A stretch of DNA of 64,000 nt from Chryseobacterium gambrini (GCF_900156825.1 NZ_FTOV01000002.1:434001-498000), one strand, 5' to 3'. Shown: positions 53,470 through 62,639, numbered from the stretch's first letter. The notes: generated by a model from the letters alone, not told the origin. Made by a program: numbers and translations.

Positions 53470-54591
53470 ATGTCTGATATTAAGTTAAATACTATTCCAG
53501 AGGCGATAGAAGACCTTAAAAATGGTAAAATAATCATAGTAGTGGATGATGAAGACAGAGAAAACGAAGGCGATTTTCTTTGTGCAGCAGAACTTACAAC
53601 ACCGGAAATTATCAACTTTATGGCGCTTCACGGAAGAGGGCTTATCTGTATGCCGCTTCCCGAAAAAAGATGTGATGAGCTTGGTCTTGAAGTAATGGTA
53701 AGCCGAAGCAGCGATCCGAAAGAAACAGCTTTCACCGTTTCTGTAGACCTTTTAGGAAACGGAACTTCCACAGGAATTTCTGCAAGCGACAGAGCGAAAA
53801 CCATTCTGGCTTTGATGGATGAAAAATCTAAACCGACAGATTTCATGCGTCCTGGTCATATTTTCCCTTTAAGAGCAAAAAAAGGAGGTGTTCTGAAAAG
53901 AGCAGGACACACAGAAGCGGCAATCGATTTAACTTGTCTTGCCGGTTTAAAAGAAGGAGGCGTAATCTGTGAAATCATGAATGAAGACGGTTCGATGTCG
54001 CGTTTGCCGGAGCTTTATGCTTTTGCACAGAAACACGATATGAAAATTGTTTCCATTGAAGATCTAATTCATTATCAGCTTAAAAAAGGAAATCTTATTG
54101 AGAGAATTGAAGAAAGAAAAGTAAAAACGGCTTACGGAGATTACGATTTCTTCGCTTTCAGAGAAACATCCAACGATCAGATCCATTTTGCTTTAACCAA
54201 AGGTTCCTGGACGGTTGATGAGCCTGTTTTGGTAAGAGTTCAGTCATCAGATTCTTATTTTGATGTGTTAACGAGATTGAATAACGGCGAAAAACCTCAG
54301 TTGGAAAAAGTAACCTCAATGGTTAACGAAGCTGGAAAAGGAGCCATTGTTTTCATTAATAATGTTTCAAGCTCTGAAAATACATTAAGAAAGCTTCAGC
54401 AATTCCTGAATTATCAGGACGGACAACAGCAACATCCGACTTTGGCATTCAACTACAGAGATTACGGAATCGGAACTCAGATTCTGAAAAATCTGGGAAT
54501 TAATAAATTTAAAGTAATCACCCAGAATCCTAATGTAAAACCGCAGGTTGGCGGATATGACGTTGAGGTAACGGAAATGGTGCAACTATAA
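53470..54591 (+). CDS. ribB: 3,4-dihydroxy-2-butanone-4-phosphate synthase with degenerate GTP cyclohydrolase II-like domain
   Basis: The N-terminal domain (about 1-205) makes the four-carbon unit of riboflavin and has all key motifs: VVDDEDRENEGDF, HGRGLICMPL, RPGHIFPLRAKKGGVLKRAGHTEAAIDL (in pieces) and GVICEIMNEDG. The C-terminal half is homologous to GTP cyclohydrolase II but lacks the three zinc cysteines: no Cys occurs after about residue 177, and the site expected to read CLTGD...CDCG is SYFDVLTRLNNGE. It ends in a DYGIGTQIL and GYDVEVTEMV remnant. It resembles RibBX-type fusions in which the second domain is not a cyclohydrolase. Confidence 0.93.
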   Translation: MSDIKLNTIPEAIEDLKNGKIIIVVDDEDRENEGDFLCAAELTTPEIINFMALHGRGLICMPLPEKRCDELGLEVMVSRSSDPKETAFTVSVDLLGNGTSTGISASDRAKTILALMDEKSKPTDFMRPGHIFPLRAKKGGVLKRAGHTEAAIDLTCLAGLKEGGVICEIMNEDGSMSRLPELYAFAQKHDMKIVSIEDLIHYQLKKGNLIERIEERKVKTAYGDYDFFAFRETSNDQIHFALTKGSWTVDEPVLVRVQSSDSYFDVLTRLNNGEKPQLEKVTSMVNEAGKGAIVFINNVSSSENTLRKLQQFLNYQDGQQQHPTLAFNYRDYGIGTQILKNLGINKFKVITQNPNVKPQVGGYDVEVTEMVQL

Positions 54592-54594
54592 AAT

Positions 54595-54683
54595 GTGAAT
54601 TGTGAATGGTCAATTTTGCTCTGCAAGTGAATTTTTACAATGTTAAAATTGATAATGAAATGAATTCACTGTTGACAATTCAC
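54595..54683. repeat. 89-bp palindromic repeat element
   Basis: Terminal inverted repeats GTGAATTGT (54595-54603) and ACAATTCAC (54675-54683), with the internal word GTGAATGG...TTTTGCTCTGCAAGTGAATTTTT shared with 43951-43989. Confidence 0.65.
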
Positions 54684-54735
54684 TTCGACGAAATAAAAAT
54701 GGCTTGAGAAATCAAGCCATTTTTATTTCGTCGAA
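54684..54735. terminator. 24-bp perfect inverted repeat overlapping the fmt stop; bidirectional terminator
   Basis: Arms 54684-54707 and 54712-54735 are exact reverse complements with a 4-bp loop. The right arm is the last seven codons and stop of fmt (FDEIKMA-stop). Both arms contain a T-rich segment, so RNA from either side can form a terminator. Confidence 0.8.
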
Positions 54736-55659
54736 ATTTCTGAAACCGTTCAGAAAATCTTTGATATTCATTCTTTTTTTTCCTTCAAGTTGTAATTCTG
54801 ATGGAAAATATTCTCCGTCTTGGGTGTAGATTTTAAATTCATTTTTAGAAATTTCCAGACTTCCGGCAGTTTTTCCGTGATTTGAAATTTCAAATTTTCC
54901 ACCGAAAATTTTAAGTCCTTTTTCTTCTTCGCCTATTTTTAAAGTGGTGAATGCCGCAGGATAAGGAGACATTCCCAAAATAAACTGATGAATTTCTTTC
55001 GAATTTTTCGTCCAGTCGATTCTTGTATCTTCTTTAAAAATTTTAAACGCATTTTTCGGATGCTCAACTTCCGGCTGCGGTTTTTCGGTGATTGAGTTTT
55101 CTGCCAATCCGTTTAACGTTTTTACCACAAGTTCAGAGCCCATTTCCATGAGTCTGTCGTGAAAGCTTCCTGCGTTTTCATCCGGTAAAATGGGAAGTTC
55201 TTCCTGTAATAAAATATTTCCTTCGTCTATTTTTTCGTTGATAAAAAACGTTGTAGCTCCGGATTTTTCTTCTCCATTGATAATTGCGTAATTGATCGGC
55301 GCTGCTCCTCTGTAATCGGGAAGTAAGGAAGCATGAAGATTGAATGTTCCCATTTTAGGCATTTCAAATAAAACTTTCGGCATCATTCTGAAAGCGACCA
55401 CCACAAAAACATCGGCTTCCAGTTTTCTTAATTCCTCTAAAAATTCGGGATTTCTCAGTTTTTCAGGCTGAAAAACAGGAAGATTATTTTCTACGGCAAA
55501 AACTTTTACCGGAGACTGATTGATTTTCTGTCCGCGTCCGCTCGCTTTATCCGCAACCGTTACGACACCTACAACTTCATGATGAGAACGATGAATCGCT
55601 TCCAGAGATGCTTTGGCAAACTCCGGAGTTCCTAAAAATACAACTTTCAATGATTTCAT
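54712..55659 (-). CDS. fmt: Methionyl-tRNA formyltransferase
   Basis: Fmt formylates Met-tRNAi for translation initiation. The 315-residue protein has VVFLGTPEFAKASLEAI, the formyl-THF signature FNLHASLLPDYRGAAPINYAI (about 106-125, in pieces) with catalytic Asn and His, GATTFFINEKIDEGNIL, and a C-terminal anticodon-binding domain with GMSPYPAAFT. Its last seven codons form one arm of a 24-bp perfect hairpin. It is transcribed just downstream of recQ on the same strand. Confidence 0.96.
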   Translation of the reverse strand: MKSLKVVFLGTPEFAKASLEAIHRSHHEVVGVVTVADKASGRGQKINQSPVKVFAVENNLPVFQPEKLRNPEFLEELRKLEADVFVVVAFRMMPKVLFEMPKMGTFNLHASLLPDYRGAAPINYAIINGEEKSGATTFFINEKIDEGNILLQEELPILPDENAGSFHDRLMEMGSELVVKTLNGLAENSITEKPQPEVEHPKNAFKIFKEDTRIDWTKNSKEIHQFILGMSPYPAAFTTLKIGEEEKGLKIFGGKFEISNHGKTAGSLEISKNEFKIYTQDGEYFPSELQLEGKKRMNIKDFLNGFRNFDEIKMA

Positions 55660-55804
55660 ACTGCAAAGATAAGGTCTTTGATGAAGGATTGAAAGATTTG
55701 GTTTTAAAATTGAGAGTTGGTATCAGAAAAATGTTATACTGAACTCAACGAAGTATCTCAGTTAAAATGCCAATTCCATTATTTTTAAGAGATGAGAAAA
55801 GATC

Positions 55805-57706
55805 TTACGCCAAAGCATACGTTCTGAAGTTCAGCATTTTTACTTTTCCGGTATCCAGCAGAAAAATTAAATTTTCCAGAATATTCTCTTTGGAATGATA
55901 GCTGAGCTGAATAGAGAGTTCCTCAATCGTTGCCGGTCTTTTACTCAGCAAATTGAGGATCTGCTGGGAAATGTTTTTCCCGAAAATCGACTGTTTGTTT
56001 CGTTCACATACCGAACATTGCCCGCAGTTTTTAGCATTTTTTTCACCAAAATAGTTCAAAATGAGCTTCATTTTACAGTATTTATCATCTTCGATGTAAA
56101 ATTTCATTTCTTCCCACTTCTGGATTTTATTTTTCTGAATATGTTCAAAAAGTTTCCAGTAAATGGATCCGTTTAATCTTTCGTCTCTTGGTTTTAAAAA
56201 TTTAATGCTCGATAAAGCACCGTCAATATATTCCACATAGCCTTTTTGTTGAAGTTCTTTTAATCTTTCTTTGATCAATTCCACACTGGATCCTATTTTT
56301 CCACTTACCTGCTGTTCGCTAAACATCACTTTATGAGTAGTAATCCCGGAAATGGTACGGAGCATCAGTTCTAAAAAATAGGCATCTTTTCTGGGCAACT
56401 GATCAATTTCATGGGCTTCCATCAATAACTGAAGCGATGAAAGACTTTTATGTTCGTTGAAATAAATTATTTCCTGATTGTGAAGAAAATTGAGAACATT
56501 TCTGATCTTCGCATTCGAAAGTTTCGTGAAATTATAAATTCCATTGATATTCAGTTGAAAAACTTTTTCCGGAAGCTCAAATTCGGCAACCTGAAAAATA
56601 GAGTAGAGGTAAGTAACGATCTTTAAAAACTCGGCTTTATTGGGAATCTGGTTTTTTAAAATTTGGTCAAAGTTTAAAATTTCCTGCTTATTCCAAAGCA
56701 AAAATGCGAAACTTTCTTTTCCGTCTCTTCCGGAACGCCCGATTTCCTGATAATAATTTTCAATGGAAGGAGCAGGAGAGTAGTGAAGTACAAAGCGTAC
56801 ATTATCTTTATCAATTCCCATCCCAAATGCATTGGTGGAAATTAAGACATGATTATTGCTTCTGTTCCATACTTCCTGTTTCGTATTTTTTTCTTTCGTG
56901 GATAAACCAGCGTGAAAATAATCTACATTTTTAAGCTGATTTTTTTTCAGAAATTCACTGAGGAGTTCGGCTTCTTTTCTTGTTCTCACATAAACAATTC
57001 CTGCTTCATTCGAGAATTTTAAAATATCATATACTTTCTGAAATTTATCCGAAACTTCTTCCATGAAAATTTTGATGTTGTCTCTTTTAAAACTTTTCTG
57101 AAAAACCTGCGGATTTTTTAATTCCAGTTTTAATTTTATTTCCTCCAAAACTTTTGGCGTAGCGGTTGCCGTTAAAGCCAGACATGGAATTTTAGGATTA
57201 TTTTTTCTGAATTCTTTGATATTCTGATAACTCGGGCGGAAATCCTGTCCCCATTCTGAGATACAGTGCGCTTCATCGACCGCGATGAAAGACAGCTCAA
57301 TTTCTTCAATATTCTGGAGAAACTGCTTGTTGGTGATTCGTTCAGGAGAGACATACAGCATTTTTGTTAGTCCTTCTTTGCATCGGTCATAGATATTTTC
57401 TGCATCATACTCATCCAGTTCCGAAGAAAGATATTCTGCTTCAATTCCTCTTGATTTCAATTGGTTTACCTGATCTTTCATCAAGGCGAGTAAAGGGGAA
57501 ATAACCAGACAGGTTCCTTCTTTTAATAAAGCAGGAAGCTGATAACAAAGAGATTTTCCGGCTCCGGTTGGCAACAGGACAAGAGTATCTTTTTCGTTTA
57601 TAACAGAATCGATAATCGCTTCCTGAGAATCACGAAAACCATCATATCCCCAAAAATGTTTCAGGGTTTTAAATTTTAGCTCTTGAAAATCTTGCTGAGA
57701 AATCAT
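55805..57706 (-). CDS. recQ: ATP-dependent DNA helicase RecQ
   Basis: RecQ unwinds DNA 3' to 5' in repair. From ATG 57706 the protein has 633 residues (start MISQQDFQELKFKTLKHFWGYDGFRDSQ in pieces; an in-frame TTG upstream adds ten unlikely residues). It shows LVLLPTGAGKSLCYQLPA, DEAHCISEWGQDFRPSY (motif II plus RecQ loop), TATATPK, VYVRTRKEAE, GRSGRDGK, and the zinc-binding RQC cysteines CKMKLILNYFGEKNAKNCGQCSVC (in pieces). The HRDC region is reduced to a short C-terminal helical section. Confidence 0.95.
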   Translation of the reverse strand: MISQQDFQELKFKTLKHFWGYDGFRDSQEAIIDSVINEKDTLVLLPTGAGKSLCYQLPALLKEGTCLVISPLLALMKDQVNQLKSRGIEAEYLSSELDEYDAENIYDRCKEGLTKMLYVSPERITNKQFLQNIEEIELSFIAVDEAHCISEWGQDFRPSYQNIKEFRKNNPKIPCLALTATATPKVLEEIKLKLELKNPQVFQKSFKRDNIKIFMEEVSDKFQKVYDILKFSNEAGIVYVRTRKEAELLSEFLKKNQLKNVDYFHAGLSTKEKNTKQEVWNRSNNHVLISTNAFGMGIDKDNVRFVLHYSPAPSIENYYQEIGRSGRDGKESFAFLLWNKQEILNFDQILKNQIPNKAEFLKIVTYLYSIFQVAEFELPEKVFQLNINGIYNFTKLSNAKIRNVLNFLHNQEIIYFNEHKSLSSLQLLMEAHEIDQLPRKDAYFLELMLRTISGITTHKVMFSEQQVSGKIGSSVELIKERLKELQQKGYVEYIDGALSSIKFLKPRDERLNGSIYWKLFEHIQKNKIQKWEEMKFYIEDDKYCKMKLILNYFGEKNAKNCGQCSVCERNKQSIFGKNISQQILNLLSKRPATIEELSIQLSYHSKENILENLIFLLDTGKVKMLNFRTYALA

Positions 57707-57734
57707 AGGATAAAAGTAATAAAAGTATTCTGAC

Positions 57735-57762
57735 AAAAAAAGCCACGCAATGCATGGCTTTT
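57735..57762 (-). terminator. Intrinsic terminator of the OmpA-family gene
   Basis: Stem AAAAGCCACGC/GCATGGCTTTT (one wobble) with a U tract on the minus strand. Confidence 0.75.
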
Positions 57763-57785
57763 ATATATTTAATAATAAATTTTTA

Positions 57786-59246
57786 TTATTTAGCTTCGAA
57801 GTAAACTCTTCTGTTTGCTCTGTTTTTCCATTCTGGACATTTAGTAGCAGGGTCGCATTCAGGATATTTAAGGTCTTTTTCACCTCTACCTACTGCGTTA
57901 AGCTTACCGGACTGAACTCCGTTTTTAATTAAATAATCTTTTACGTTGTTCGCTCTTCTTTCAGAAAGTTTTTGGTTGTATGCATCAGAAGCTCTCGTAT
58001 CTGTTGCTCCAACTACAGTGTAAGATCCACTAGAAGAATTAATGTAATTTACAGCGTTGTTAAGAATTGGAGTGTTAGAAGGTAAAATTCTGTCTGAATT
58101 CAGATCAAATTCAATTCCATCTAATTTTGTCTCTTTTTCATCAACTGGTCCAACCGGAGTAGGAGCTGTTGTAGGGCAACCTTGGTTTTCAACCGGTCCC
58201 GGAACGGTTACACACTTATCATATAGATCGATTACACCGTCAAGATCAGTATCAAGAGCTACACCCGCACCGTCCACTCTTGCACCTGCAGGAGTATCAA
58301 GCTGTCTGTCCCAATCGTCGCAAACACCATCGTTATCAAGATCTCCTTTTTTACAAACTTCGATATCCTGATTTTTATTAGCCAAAACATCTAATTTATA
58401 ATAGATCTCCTGAAGCGGATCGTGCCACATTAAATGAGATTCGTGTTTTCCAAGTTTTAAAGAAACCCCTAAAGTAGCGTTGAAGAAGTTATCAGAAACC
58501 TGCTCTTCACGTTGGTTGATCGTGCTGTATTTGTCTCCTCCACCGTCAAATTCATCATCACCGGTAACGGCATACATTACTCTACCTTCGATATCGATTC
58601 TTCTGTTTACTTTAAATTTCACACCGGCACCTGCCTGAGCAAACATAGATCCAAGTTGGAACGGCTTTATTTCCGTTGCCAATCTTTGTCCTTTATCATC
58701 TTTCTGATAAGCTCTGTAGGCTAAAGTTCCGATACCTGCATATCCATGTAAGGCCCATCTGTAAGGAGAATGGTTATCCACTCTTCTGAATAGGTTTGAG
58801 AAGTTAATGTCTCCTAATAATGAGATTGCATCATATTGCGTTCTTGCAGCTACACGTTGATACGCTGAAGCGTCAGAAGGCGCAGAATCTTTTGTATTAA
58901 ACCATCCCTGTCTTGTTTCTCCTCTGTCGTATTGTAAATTAAGACCGAAAGCATGAGTAATGGCTTTATCAATACTTACATATGCAGAATAACCAAAAAG
59001 GTTTTTACCGTTTCCGCTTTTTATAGATGTTAAGTCTGCAGATTGAACTAATGGTACACCAGCACCGAAAGAGATTGCCCAATCGTTAAATCTTTTAGAT
59101 TTATTGGTAAACGGGGAAACATTTGCAGAGCCCGAAGAAAACGTATTTGGATATTGTCCGTTTGAAACTACTGCAGTTGAGTCCTGTGCAAAGGCAACTG
59201 TAGGAACAGTAAGTGCTAATGCAACAATTGCTAAACTTAATTTCAT
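57786..59246 (-). CDS. OmpA-family outer-membrane protein with thrombospondin type 3 repeats
   Basis: The 486-residue protein has a signal peptide (MKLSLAIVALALTVPTVAFA), an N-terminal outer-membrane beta-barrel (about 45-280; RFNDWAISFGAGVPLVQ), a calcium-binding TSP3-like linker (GDLDNDGVCDDWDRQLDTP, VDGAGVALDTDLDGVIDLYD, in pieces), and a C-terminal OmpA/MotB peptidoglycan-binding domain (about 385-486; VVGATDTRASDAYNQKLSERRA, in pieces). It lies beside a paralogue upstream on the same strand. Confidence 0.95.
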   Translation of the reverse strand: MKLSLAIVALALTVPTVAFAQDSTAVVSNGQYPNTFSSGSANVSPFTNKSKRFNDWAISFGAGVPLVQSADLTSIKSGNGKNLFGYSAYVSIDKAITHAFGLNLQYDRGETRQGWFNTKDSAPSDASAYQRVAARTQYDAISLLGDINFSNLFRRVDNHSPYRWALHGYAGIGTLAYRAYQKDDKGQRLATEIKPFQLGSMFAQAGAGVKFKVNRRIDIEGRVMYAVTGDDEFDGGGDKYSTINQREEQVSDNFFNATLGVSLKLGKHESHLMWHDPLQEIYYKLDVLANKNQDIEVCKKGDLDNDGVCDDWDRQLDTPAGARVDGAGVALDTDLDGVIDLYDKCVTVPGPVENQGCPTTAPTPVGPVDEKETKLDGIEFDLNSDRILPSNTPILNNAVNYINSSSGSYTVVGATDTRASDAYNQKLSERRANNVKDYLIKNGVQSGKLNAVGRGEKDLKYPECDPATKCPEWKNRANRRVYFEAK

Positions 59247-59287
59247 AGTGTATTTTTTATTTAGTTAATTAAATGATTTAGTTATCG

Positions 59288-60403
59288 TTATTTAGTTGTA
59301 GTAGGACAACCTTGGTTTTCAACCGGTCCCGGAACCGTTACACACTTATCGTATAAATCGATTACGCCATCCAGATCCATATCTAAAGCAACTCCGGCTC
59401 CGTCTACTCTTGCCCCTGCAGGAGTATCAAGCTGTCTGTCCCAATCGTCGCAAACACCGTCGTTATCAAGATCACCTTTTTCACATACTACAAGTTCTGT
59501 GCTTTTGTTTTCCAAAACATTGGTTCTGTAATAAGCTTCCTGTAAAGGATCATGCCAAGCAAGGTGAGAATTGTGTTTTCCCAATTTGAAAGAAACTCCC
59601 AGGTTTACCGTCCATGCGTTATCAGATCTTCTTTTATCAAGCATATTATACTTTGAAACTTTTGAAGTAACATCATAATCTGCAGGACCTGCATTACCGC
59701 CACCGTCGAATTCGTCGTCTCCACTGATGATATACATTGTTCTTGCTTCTATGTCGATAAGTTTTGAAACTTTATATTTCAAACCTGCACCAATCTGATA
59801 ATAGATTGAGTTGATGTCTAACTTTTGATTGATGAATAAAGGAATTCTTGCGGGAGTAGTGCTCCATCTGAATTCATTATTATCATACAAAGAAGTATTG
59901 AAATTCATTAAACCAACACCTGCATAACCATGTAGTGCCCATCTGTAAGGAGAATGATTGTCTACTCTTCTTAAAAGGTTAGAAAAGTTTACATCTCCCA
60001 TTAAAGCAATCTGGTTATATTTCGTTTTTGCTTCTGCAACTCCGGCAGCTACACCTGCAGCTCCTTCCAGCTGTCCTCTCTGATTGGTTTCCCCTCTCTG
60101 ATAGATAAGGCTGATTCCTACAACATGGGTAATCTGTTTGTCTAAACTTACATATGAATTGTATCCCCAGTTGATTTTTTTATCTGTAATAGACTTCAGA
60201 TCAGAATGCACCATAAAAGCTGCACCTCCACCTACTGATACAGACCAGTCGTTGAATCTTTTAGCTTTTGTGTCGAAAGGTTGAACATTGGCAGAACCTG
60301 AAGAAAATGTATTGGGATACCTATCATTTGAAGTAACAGCTATACTATCTTGTGCGTAAGCAGCAATAGGCAACGTAGCCAATAATAATAAACCTAATTT
60401 CAT
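59288..60403 (-). CDS. OmpA-like barrel paralogue lacking the C-terminal OmpA domain
   Basis: The 371-residue protein matches its downstream neighbour from the signal peptide through the barrel and TSP3 linker, but stops right after ENQGCPTT, where the neighbour continues into the OmpA domain. Only 41 bp separate the two genes and no remnant of the missing domain is seen. The DNA of the linker is almost the same in both genes, which suggests gene conversion or recent duplication. Without the OmpA domain it cannot anchor to peptidoglycan in the same way. Confidence 0.92.
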   Translation of the reverse strand: MKLGLLLLATLPIAAYAQDSIAVTSNDRYPNTFSSGSANVQPFDTKAKRFNDWSVSVGGGAAFMVHSDLKSITDKKINWGYNSYVSLDKQITHVVGISLIYQRGETNQRGQLEGAAGVAAGVAEAKTKYNQIALMGDVNFSNLLRRVDNHSPYRWALHGYAGVGLMNFNTSLYDNNEFRWSTTPARIPLFINQKLDINSIYYQIGAGLKYKVSKLIDIEARTMYIISGDDEFDGGGNAGPADYDVTSKVSKYNMLDKRRSDNAWTVNLGVSFKLGKHNSHLAWHDPLQEAYYRTNVLENKSTELVVCEKGDLDNDGVCDDWDRQLDTPAGARVDGAGVALDMDLDGVIDLYDKCVTVPGPVENQGCPTTTK

Positions 60404-60420
60404 ACAATATGTTTTATGTT

Positions 60421-60840
60421 TTATTTGATAAAATTGCTTAATAATATTTTTGAAAATTCTCTTTCAAAAAGATGCTTTTTGTGAGGGATTTCCAATCTTT
60501 CTGAGACAAATTTTAATTCATTGTACGTAACGATATCTATGTCTATTACTCTATCAGAATATCCTCCTGAAGCTTTAGAATCGTTAGCTCTTCCCATTTC
60601 TTTTTCAATACTTTTAACAAAATCAAGCAGTTGAATCGGCGAAAGACGAGTAAACATTATCAGTGCAATATTACAAAAAATATTAGAACTGGCAAATTCT
60701 ACGGGGTCAGATATTAAAAATTCACTTAATTGTAATATTTCATTTTCACCGGTTTGCAGTTTTTCTATGGCTGTTTCCAGATTTTTTTTTTGATCTCCAA
60801 GATTACTTCCGAGTAACAAAACGACTTTATGTTGCGACAT
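60421..60840 (-). CDS. folK: 2-amino-4-hydroxy-6-hydroxymethyldihydropteridine diphosphokinase
   Basis: FolK adds pyrophosphate to 6-hydroxymethyl-dihydropterin in folate synthesis. From ATG 60840 the protein has 139 residues: VVLLLGSNLGDQKKNLETAIE, FLISDPVEFASSNIFCNIALI, and the signature YSDRVIDIDIVTYNE. A longer frame to 61026 is excluded because it would run over the sppA coding start with a non-conserved extension. The -7 box (60888-60895) lies inside sppA. Start codons of folK and sppA are 19 bp apart. Confidence 0.92.
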   Translation of the reverse strand: MSQHKVVLLLGSNLGDQKKNLETAIEKLQTGENEILQLSEFLISDPVEFASSNIFCNIALIMFTRLSPIQLLDFVKSIEKEMGRANDSKASGGYSDRVIDIDIVTYNELKFVSERLEIPHKKHLFEREFSKILLSNFIK

Positions 60841-60859
60841 ATCGTAAAATGATTGATTT

Positions 60860-62617
60860 ATGAAAAGTTTTTTTAAAAATGTACTGGCAAATATAGTGGC
60901 TATTGTCATTTTAGGCGCTGTGTTTTTCTTCTTTTTCATCATTATGCTGGTGTTCAGCGCGATGGGAAGTGAGAAATCTGTGGTTGTAAAGAAAAATTCT
61001 GTCCTTACCATTAATTTAAAAACCAATATAATAGACAGTCCTACAGAGGAACAGAAAGGGCTTTTTAATATTAGCGATCAGACTAAAAATGTTTTGATTT
61101 ATGATGCCATTGAAGCCATCGAAAAAGCAAAAACGGATGATAATATTAAAGGAATAAGTATTGAAGCCGATTACTTGAATGCAGGAATTACACAGATTGA
61201 TGATCTCAGAAATGCTATTCAGGATTTTAAAAAGAGCGGAAAATTTGTGTATGCTTATGGAAATACGGTTTCTCAGGCAGCTTATTATTTAGGATCGGTT
61301 GCAGATCAGTATTATCTTAATCCTTCGGGAATGATCGAGCTTAAAGGTTTGGCAACAGAAGTCGCTTTTTATAAAGATTTTGCCGACAAATACGGAATCG
61401 GGATTGAAGTTATCCGTCACGGAAAATTTAAATCTGCGGTTGAACCTTTTTTAAGAAACGATATTTCTCCGGAAAATAAAGAACAGCTAAGCACACTTTT
61501 AAATGATATCTGGAAAAACACTTCTTCAAGAATGGCGGTTTCCAGGAAGATGGATACGGCTCAGTTCAGAACGGTGGTCGACAGTTTGTACGGAATGATT
61601 CCTGATTTAAGTTTAAAGTATAAACTGGCGGACAAATTAATTCAGAAAACAGAATACGATCAATTAATTAAATCGAAATTAAATTTAGCAGGAGAAGATA
61701 AGCTGAATAAAATTTCTTTAGGAAAATACATTGCTTCTTATTCTGATGATGAAAAATCGGGAGACAGAGTAGCGGTTTTGTATGCTTCAGGTTCCATTAA
61801 CGGAGGAGACGATTATAATGATATCCATTCGGAAAAATACATTAAATACATCAAGGAACTTCAGGATAACGATAAGGTAAAGGCGGTTGTTTTCAGAATT
61901 AATTCTCCGGGAGGAAGCGCAAATGCTTCAGATGAGATTTTATTTGAACTTCAGCAGTTGAAAAAGAAAAAACCATTAATTGTATCTTTTGGTGACTATG
62001 CCGCTTCAGGAGGATATTACATCGCAATGGCGGCAGATAAAATTTATTCTGAGCCAAACACGCTTACTGGTTCTATCGGAGTTTTCGGAGTGATTCCTTA
62101 CTTCAAGGATATTGCGAATAAAAACGGAATCCGTTCCGATATTGTTTCTACCAATGCGAATTCTCAATATTATTCTTCTTTAAACGGAGTTACGCCTTAC
62201 GGAGTAAGCTTAATTACCAGAAGTGTGGAAGGTACTTATAAAAGATTCGTGCATTTTGTAACGCAGAACAGAAAACAGACGTTTGAACAGATCGACAGTG
62301 TAGGTGGAGGAAGAGTATGGAGCGGAACCAGAGCCAAACAAATCGGTCTTGTAGATGAATTGGGAACATTGAATGATGCTGTGAAATTTGCCGCTCAGAA
62401 AGCCGGTTTAAAGTCTTACGGAGTTTCTTCTTATCCTAAAAGCATGACGCCTTTCGAGCAGATTTTTAAAGATCTTAATGAAGAGGATATCTCTGCAAGA
62501 GTGGTAAAAAACAAAATTGGAAAAGCAAATTATGAGCTTTTAGAGCAGATCGTGGAAGAAAGAAAACTACAGTCTGAAGTGAAAATGGAAATGCCTTACC
62601 AGATTAAAATCAACTAA
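60860..62617 (+). CDS. sppA: Signal peptide peptidase SppA (long form)
   Basis: SppA degrades cleaved signal peptides in the inner membrane. The 585-residue protein has one N-terminal membrane helix (VLANIVAIVILGAVFFFFFIIMLVF in pieces), and duplicated SppA domains. The catalytic Lys is expected in VIRHGKFKSAVEPF (about 189) and the catalytic Ser in DYAASGGYYIAMAADKIY (about 382). PGGSANASDEI and GSIGVFG complete the active-site fold. It is divergent from folK. Confidence 0.95.
   Translation: MKSFFKNVLANIVAIVILGAVFFFFFIIMLVFSAMGSEKSVVVKKNSVLTINLKTNIIDSPTEEQKGLFNISDQTKNVLIYDAIEAIEKAKTDDNIKGISIEADYLNAGITQIDDLRNAIQDFKKSGKFVYAYGNTVSQAAYYLGSVADQYYLNPSGMIELKGLATEVAFYKDFADKYGIGIEVIRHGKFKSAVEPFLRNDISPENKEQLSTLLNDIWKNTSSRMAVSRKMDTAQFRTVVDSLYGMIPDLSLKYKLADKLIQKTEYDQLIKSKLNLAGEDKLNKISLGKYIASYSDDEKSGDRVAVLYASGSINGGDDYNDIHSEKYIKYIKELQDNDKVKAVVFRINSPGGSANASDEILFELQQLKKKKPLIVSFGDYAASGGYYIAMAADKIYSEPNTLTGSIGVFGVIPYFKDIANKNGIRSDIVSTNANSQYYSSLNGVTPYGVSLITRSVEGTYKRFVHFVTQNRKQTFEQIDSVGGGRVWSGTRAKQIGLVDELGTLNDAVKFAAQKAGLKSYGVSSYPKSMTPFEQIFKDLNEEDISARVVKNKIGKANYELLEQIVEERKLQSEVKMEMPYQIKIN
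60888..60895 (-). promoter_or_regulatory. -7 promoter element of folK inside sppA
   Basis: TATATTTG on the minus strand fits TAnnTTTG and gives a ~40-nt leader for folK. It overlaps sppA codons 10-12. Confidence 0.5.
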
Positions 62618-62639
62618 CTAAATTATATATTGTACAAAG

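Noticed and set aside
60841..61026. N-terminal extension of folK to 61026
   Set aside because: It runs antisense through the start of sppA and has no similarity to FolK; family proteins start near GSNLGD.
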